From NCBI GenBank assembly GCA_902803245.1, contig CADCPJ010000075.1:1-8750 (forward strand): a stretch of DNA of 8,750 nt, written 5' to 3'. The notes below the pieces were generated by a model. The model did no database searches. It saw only the letters and a list, made by a program, of their open reading frames with translations, and was not told the origin of the DNA. Within the stretch, counting starts at the first letter, position 1, and each line of letters begins with the position of its first letter. Source of the DNA: an uncultured Lachnospiraceae bacterium. GTDB lineage: Bacteria; Bacillota; Clostridia; Lachnospirales; Lachnospiraceae. Of this stretch, positions 6,501 through 8,750 are shown in pieces. A program made the translations under genes and the position numbers.

Positions 6501-7907
6501 TTGGTAGAAGAAAATCAAAAGTATTTTAACCGCCTTCTCGCTCTCATAGATGCAGGAATCACTGCTTTGTCCTACTGGCTGGCCTGGTACCTGAAATTCC
6601 GCAGCGGCTTTTTGTCAGGCGATTCCGTTGAGAGCGTCAGCTACGGAACCTATATGCTGGCTCTCATCGTGGCGGTTCCGACTATGGTCGTGCTCTATCT
6701 TGCGTGCGGGCAGTATCACACGAACAGGATGAAGGGACGCAGGTCCGAGATCAGCAACATCATCACCGCGAATGTGATCGGCTACCTGATCTTCAATCTC
6801 GTGCTCTTCATGGCGCGGCAGATTGACTGGTCCCGGTCCATGATCGCCTATTTCTTCATAATCAATGCGGTCACGGATGTGATTGTGAGGCTCTCCATCG
6901 GAGAGATCCTGAAGCAGATGCGGAAGAATGGGCGGTACATAAGGAGCATCCTCCTTGTGGGCTACAGCCGCGCGGCGGAGGAGTACATAGACAGAGTCCT
7001 CATGAACCCGGAGTGGGGATACAAGATCCGGGGAATCCTGGACGACCGCATCGAGGCGGGAACGGAGTACAAGGGAATCAAGGTACTCGGGCGCATCGAC
7101 AACCTGATGATCATACTGCCCGAAAACCATCTGGATGAGATCGCGATCACGCTCGGTCTGTCCCAGTATTCAAGGCTTGAAGAGATCGTAGCGCTGTGCG
7201 AGAAGTCCGGGGTACACACGAAGTTCATCCCGGACTACAACAACATCATACCTACGAAGCCCTATACGGAGGATATTCAGGGTCTCCCTGTCATCAATAT
7301 CCGCTACGTTCCCCTGTCGAATTCATTTCCCGCGTCCATCAAGAGGCTTGGCGATATCGTGGGAAGCATCCTGTGCATCGCCATTTTTTCACCGGTCATG
7401 CTGATCTTTGCGATCCTCATCAAGGCGACTTCGCCCGGACCGCTGATCTTCACACAGGAGAGAGTGGGGCGCAGGAACAAGCCGTTCATGATGTACAAGT
7501 TCCGCTCCATGGTCGTGCAGGACATCTCTTCCGAGAAGAGCAAGTGGACGAGGCGGGACGACCCGCGCGTGACGAAGGTCGGGAGGATCATGCGGAAGAC
7601 CAGCATCGACGAGCTTCCCCAGCTCTTCAATGTGCTGAAAGGGGACATGTCGCTGGTCGGACCGAGGCCGGAGCGGCCGTTTTTCGTCGAGAAGTTCCAG
7701 GAGGAGATACCCCGGTATATGATCAAGCACCAGGTCCGCCCGGGAATGACGGGATGGGCCCAGATCCACGGGTTAAGGGGAAACACTTCCATCAGAAAGA
7801 GGATCGACTACGATCTCTATTATATTGAGAACTGGACGCTGGGCCTTGATATCAAGATCCTCGTCCTCACCGTGTTCCGCGGGTTCGTCAATAAGAACGC
7901 CTATTGA
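6501..7907 (+). CDS. Polyprenyl-phosphate sugar-1-phosphate transferase (WcaJ-like)
   Basis: This enzyme moves a sugar-1-phosphate from a nucleotide sugar to undecaprenyl phosphate, starting a polysaccharide repeat unit on the inner membrane face. From the TTG at 6501 the product is 468 residues. It has four N-terminal helices (about 12-31, 52-71, 87-105, 114-131). A cytoplasmic CoA-binding-like Rossmann domain follows (begins RSILLVGYSRAA). The catalytic bacterial sugar transferase domain spans about 280-468, starting KRLGDIVGS. It contains a membrane-inserted helix, the SPGPLIFTQERVG stretch, the catalytic Asp370-Glu371 pair in SIDELPQL, then LVGPRPE and RPGMTGWAQ. All family hallmarks are present and the length is normal. 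The sugar is not certain: glucose is usual for WcaJ-type, galactose for WbaP-type. A start at 6456 would add 15 residues not expected at the family N-terminus. It appears to have its own promoter and leader. The next gene follows after 27 bases, probably in the same transcript. Confidence 0.94.
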   Translation: MVEENQKYFNRLLALIDAGITALSYWLAWYLKFRSGFLSGDSVESVSYGTYMLALIVAVPTMVVLYLACGQYHTNRMKGRRSEISNIITANVIGYLIFNLVLFMARQIDWSRSMIAYFFIINAVTDVIVRLSIGEILKQMRKNGRYIRSILLVGYSRAAEEYIDRVLMNPEWGYKIRGILDDRIEAGTEYKGIKVLGRIDNLMIILPENHLDEIAITLGLSQYSRLEEIVALCEKSGVHTKFIPDYNNIIPTKPYTEDIQGLPVINIRYVPLSNSFPASIKRLGDIVGSILCIAIFSPVMLIFAILIKATSPGPLIFTQERVGRRNKPFMMYKFRSMVVQDISSEKSKWTRRDDPRVTKVGRIMRKTSIDELPQLFNVLKGDMSLVGPRPERPFFVEKFQEEIPRYMIKHQVRPGMTGWAQIHGLRGNTSIRKRIDYDLYYIENWTLGLDIKILVLTVFRGFVNKNAY

Positions 7908-7934
7908 CGGGACGATAATACAAGGAGTAATGCG

Positions 7935-8750
7935 ATGTCTGACCAGAAAAAGAAAAAACCGAAGAGGAAAGCCAGTCTGATTCTCTTCTTCATAGAACTG
8001 GCCGTGCTGATTCTGCTTGTCGGCGGAATCTTTATCTACGCCAGAATCAATGAAGGACTCGGGAGGATCGGCTCCGCCTCAGGCACCGGCGCCGCGAATG
8101 TCACCGCGACGGCGGGGACGGCACAAGTGGCCGCGGCCGGAGAGGGAAATGTCTCCGGAGGAACTGTGACGGGAGTTGCTTCCGGCAGTGTCCAGGGCGG
8201 AGATGCTGCCCAGAACGCTTCCGGCAGTGTCCAGAGCGGAGATGCTGCGCAGAACGCGGCCGGCAGTGCCCAGGGCGGAGATGCTGCGCAGAACGCGGCC
8301 GGCAGTGCCCATAGCGGAAATGCTGCTCAGGCTGCTCCTGCGAGTGCCCAGGGCGGAACTGTGACGGGAGCTGCTCCTGGCGCTTCCCATACAGGAACTG
8401 CGGTTCAGGCAGAGACAGGCAGCGTCTCAGGAGGAACTGTGCTCCAGGCAGGGACCGGCGACGTCCTTGGCGGGACGGTAGTCCAGGCAGGAAACGGCGG
8501 CGCCGCGCAGGCGGCTGCGGCTCAGCCTGACGGGACCGTTGTGCAGGCCGACGGAACGGTAGTGCATGCAAACGGGACGGTGATCCAGGCCGACGGGACA
8601 ATCATCCAGCCGGACGGGACGGTGATCCGCACCGACGGCACGGTGATCCGCACTGACGGAACTATGGTGAAAGCCGACGGGACAGTCGTCCAGCCGGCGG
8701 GAGGAAACGGCGCAGCCGCGCAGCCGACGGAGAATACTCAGGCCGCGCAG
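7935..8750 (+). CDS. Repeat-rich one-pass membrane protein, 3' truncated; LCP-like N-terminus
   Basis: This frame stays open to the window edge (272 codons, no stop). AAGGAG at 7922-7927 stands 7 bases before the ATG. The N-terminus is a lysine/arginine-rich cytoplasmic tail (residues 4-12), then one membrane helix (about 14-36), giving an N-in, C-out topology. After Tyr35 there are no aromatic residues and no cysteine up to residue 272. A Gly/Ala/Thr linker (46-70) leads to nine 13-residue units (71-187), a short Ala/Gln spacer, then eight 7-residue units (198-253) and a Gln/Ala tail. The basic tail plus helix plus position after a sugar transferase resemble LytR-CpsA-Psr glycan-ligase genes, in which the catalytic domain would lie further downstream; this is inference because that domain is outside the window. 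Other options are a cell-wall-spanning anchor or an adhesin-like stalk. Function is unassigned. Confidence 0.8.
   Translation, partial: MSDQKKKKPKRKASLILFFIELAVLILLVGGIFIYARINEGLGRIGSASGTGAANVTATAGTAQVAAAGEGNVSGGTVTGVASGSVQGGDAAQNASGSVQSGDAAQNAAGSAQGGDAAQNAAGSAHSGNAAQAAPASAQGGTVTGAAPGASHTGTAVQAETGSVSGGTVLQAGTGDVLGGTVVQAGNGGAAQAAAAQPDGTVVQADGTVVHANGTVIQADGTIIQPDGTVIRTDGTVIRTDGTMVKADGTVVQPAGGNGAAAQPTENTQAAQ
8145..8495 (+). repeat. Nine in-frame 39-bp repeats (13-residue units)
   Basis: Nine units of exactly 13 residues run without a break, starting at 8145, 8184, 8223, 8262, 8301, 8340, 8379, 8418 and 8457. The shared pattern is roughly G-[S/N/D]-[V/A]-x-[G/S]-G-[T/D/N]-[V/A]-x-Q-x-x-x, for example GSVQGGDAAQNAS and GDVLGGTVVQAGN. 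Units 2 and 3 differ at 4 of 39 bases and units 3 and 4 at 2 of 39, indicating recent duplication. The outer units are more diverged. Period and frame are fully kept. Confidence 0.85.
8526..8693 (+). repeat. Eight in-frame 21-bp repeats ([A/P/T][D/N]GT[V/I/M][V/I][Q/H/R/K])
   Basis: Eight consecutive 7-residue units (PDGTVVQ, ADGTVVH, ANGTVIQ, ADGTIIQ, PDGTVIR, TDGTVIR, TDGTMVK, ADGTVVQ) occupy residues 198-253. The GT core is invariant and is followed by two aliphatic residues and one polar or basic residue. The alternation of a turn (DG) with a short beta-prone stretch suggests a beta-solenoid or extended stalk, which is inference. The core matches the GGTVVQA half of the last 13-residue units. 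Confidence 0.85.

Noticed and set aside
7930..7980. Alternative ATG at 7930 in another frame
   Set aside because: It sits only 2 bases after the AAGGAG site and reaches a stop after a few codons.
8145..8495. Possible CRISPR array because of the regular 39-bp period
   Set aside because: Units are contiguous with no unique spacers, the period is a multiple of three, and the frame stays open throughout.
8101..8601. Antisense frames rich in Arg/Pro/Ser/His repeats
   Set aside because: They are the reverse reading of the 39-bp repeats. The + strand frame has a ribosome site, a membrane helix and a sensible start.
8526..8693. RTX-type calcium-binding repeats
   Set aside because: RTX repeats are nonapeptides with GGxGxD. 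These are 7-residue units with a single DG and lack that spacing.

Overview
The window is part of a cell-surface polysaccharide locus. All visible genes lie on the + strand. The DNA is G+C-rich, with many codons ending in G or C. Gene starts are Firmicutes-like (AGGAGG and AAGGAG ribosome sites, one TTG start), and the protein families resemble those of gut Clostridia. A Lachnospiraceae-type clostridium is the best guess. This is inference from style and family resemblance, not a species identification.

Layout. (1) Bases 1-60 hold a perfect 29-bp palindrome just ahead of the ribosome site of the first gene. (2) 61-6134 is a tight run of four genes: dTDP-4-dehydrorhamnose reductase (rfbD/rmlD); a large multi-membrane DUF2142-like GT-C protein with an extra N-terminal extracytoplasmic domain and a short repeat array in a cytoplasmic loop; a tandem two-domain GT2 glycosyltransferase; and a single-domain GT2 enzyme resembling rhamnosyltransferases. 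Junctions are a 1-base overlap, 39 bases and 6 bases, so this looks like the end of one operon. (3) 6135-6500 is the only long non-coding stretch. It has a stop-adjacent hairpin, then a good sigma-A-type promoter (TTGCCA, 17 bases, TATATT), then a leader of about 190 bases with at least two nested stem-loops. (4) 6501-7907 encodes a polyprenyl-phosphate sugar-1-phosphate transferase, the enzyme that starts a repeat unit on undecaprenyl phosphate. (5) From 7935 to the right edge is an open, truncated gene for a one-pass membrane protein. Its exported part is two consecutive repeat arrays: nine 13-residue units, then eight 7-residue units.

How they fit together. The sugar transferase loads the first sugar on the lipid carrier. 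RfbD completes dTDP-L-rhamnose. The two GT2 proteins extend the chain, probably with rhamnose among the sugars. The GT-C protein probably adds a sugar from a lipid-linked donor on the outer face. The last protein has an N-terminus like LytR-CpsA-Psr (LCP) glycan ligases, which attach such polymers to peptidoglycan, but no LCP catalytic domain lies inside the window. No flippase, polymerase or ABC exporter is present here.

The least ordinary parts are the repeat-built exported region of the last gene and the structured leader before the sugar transferase.
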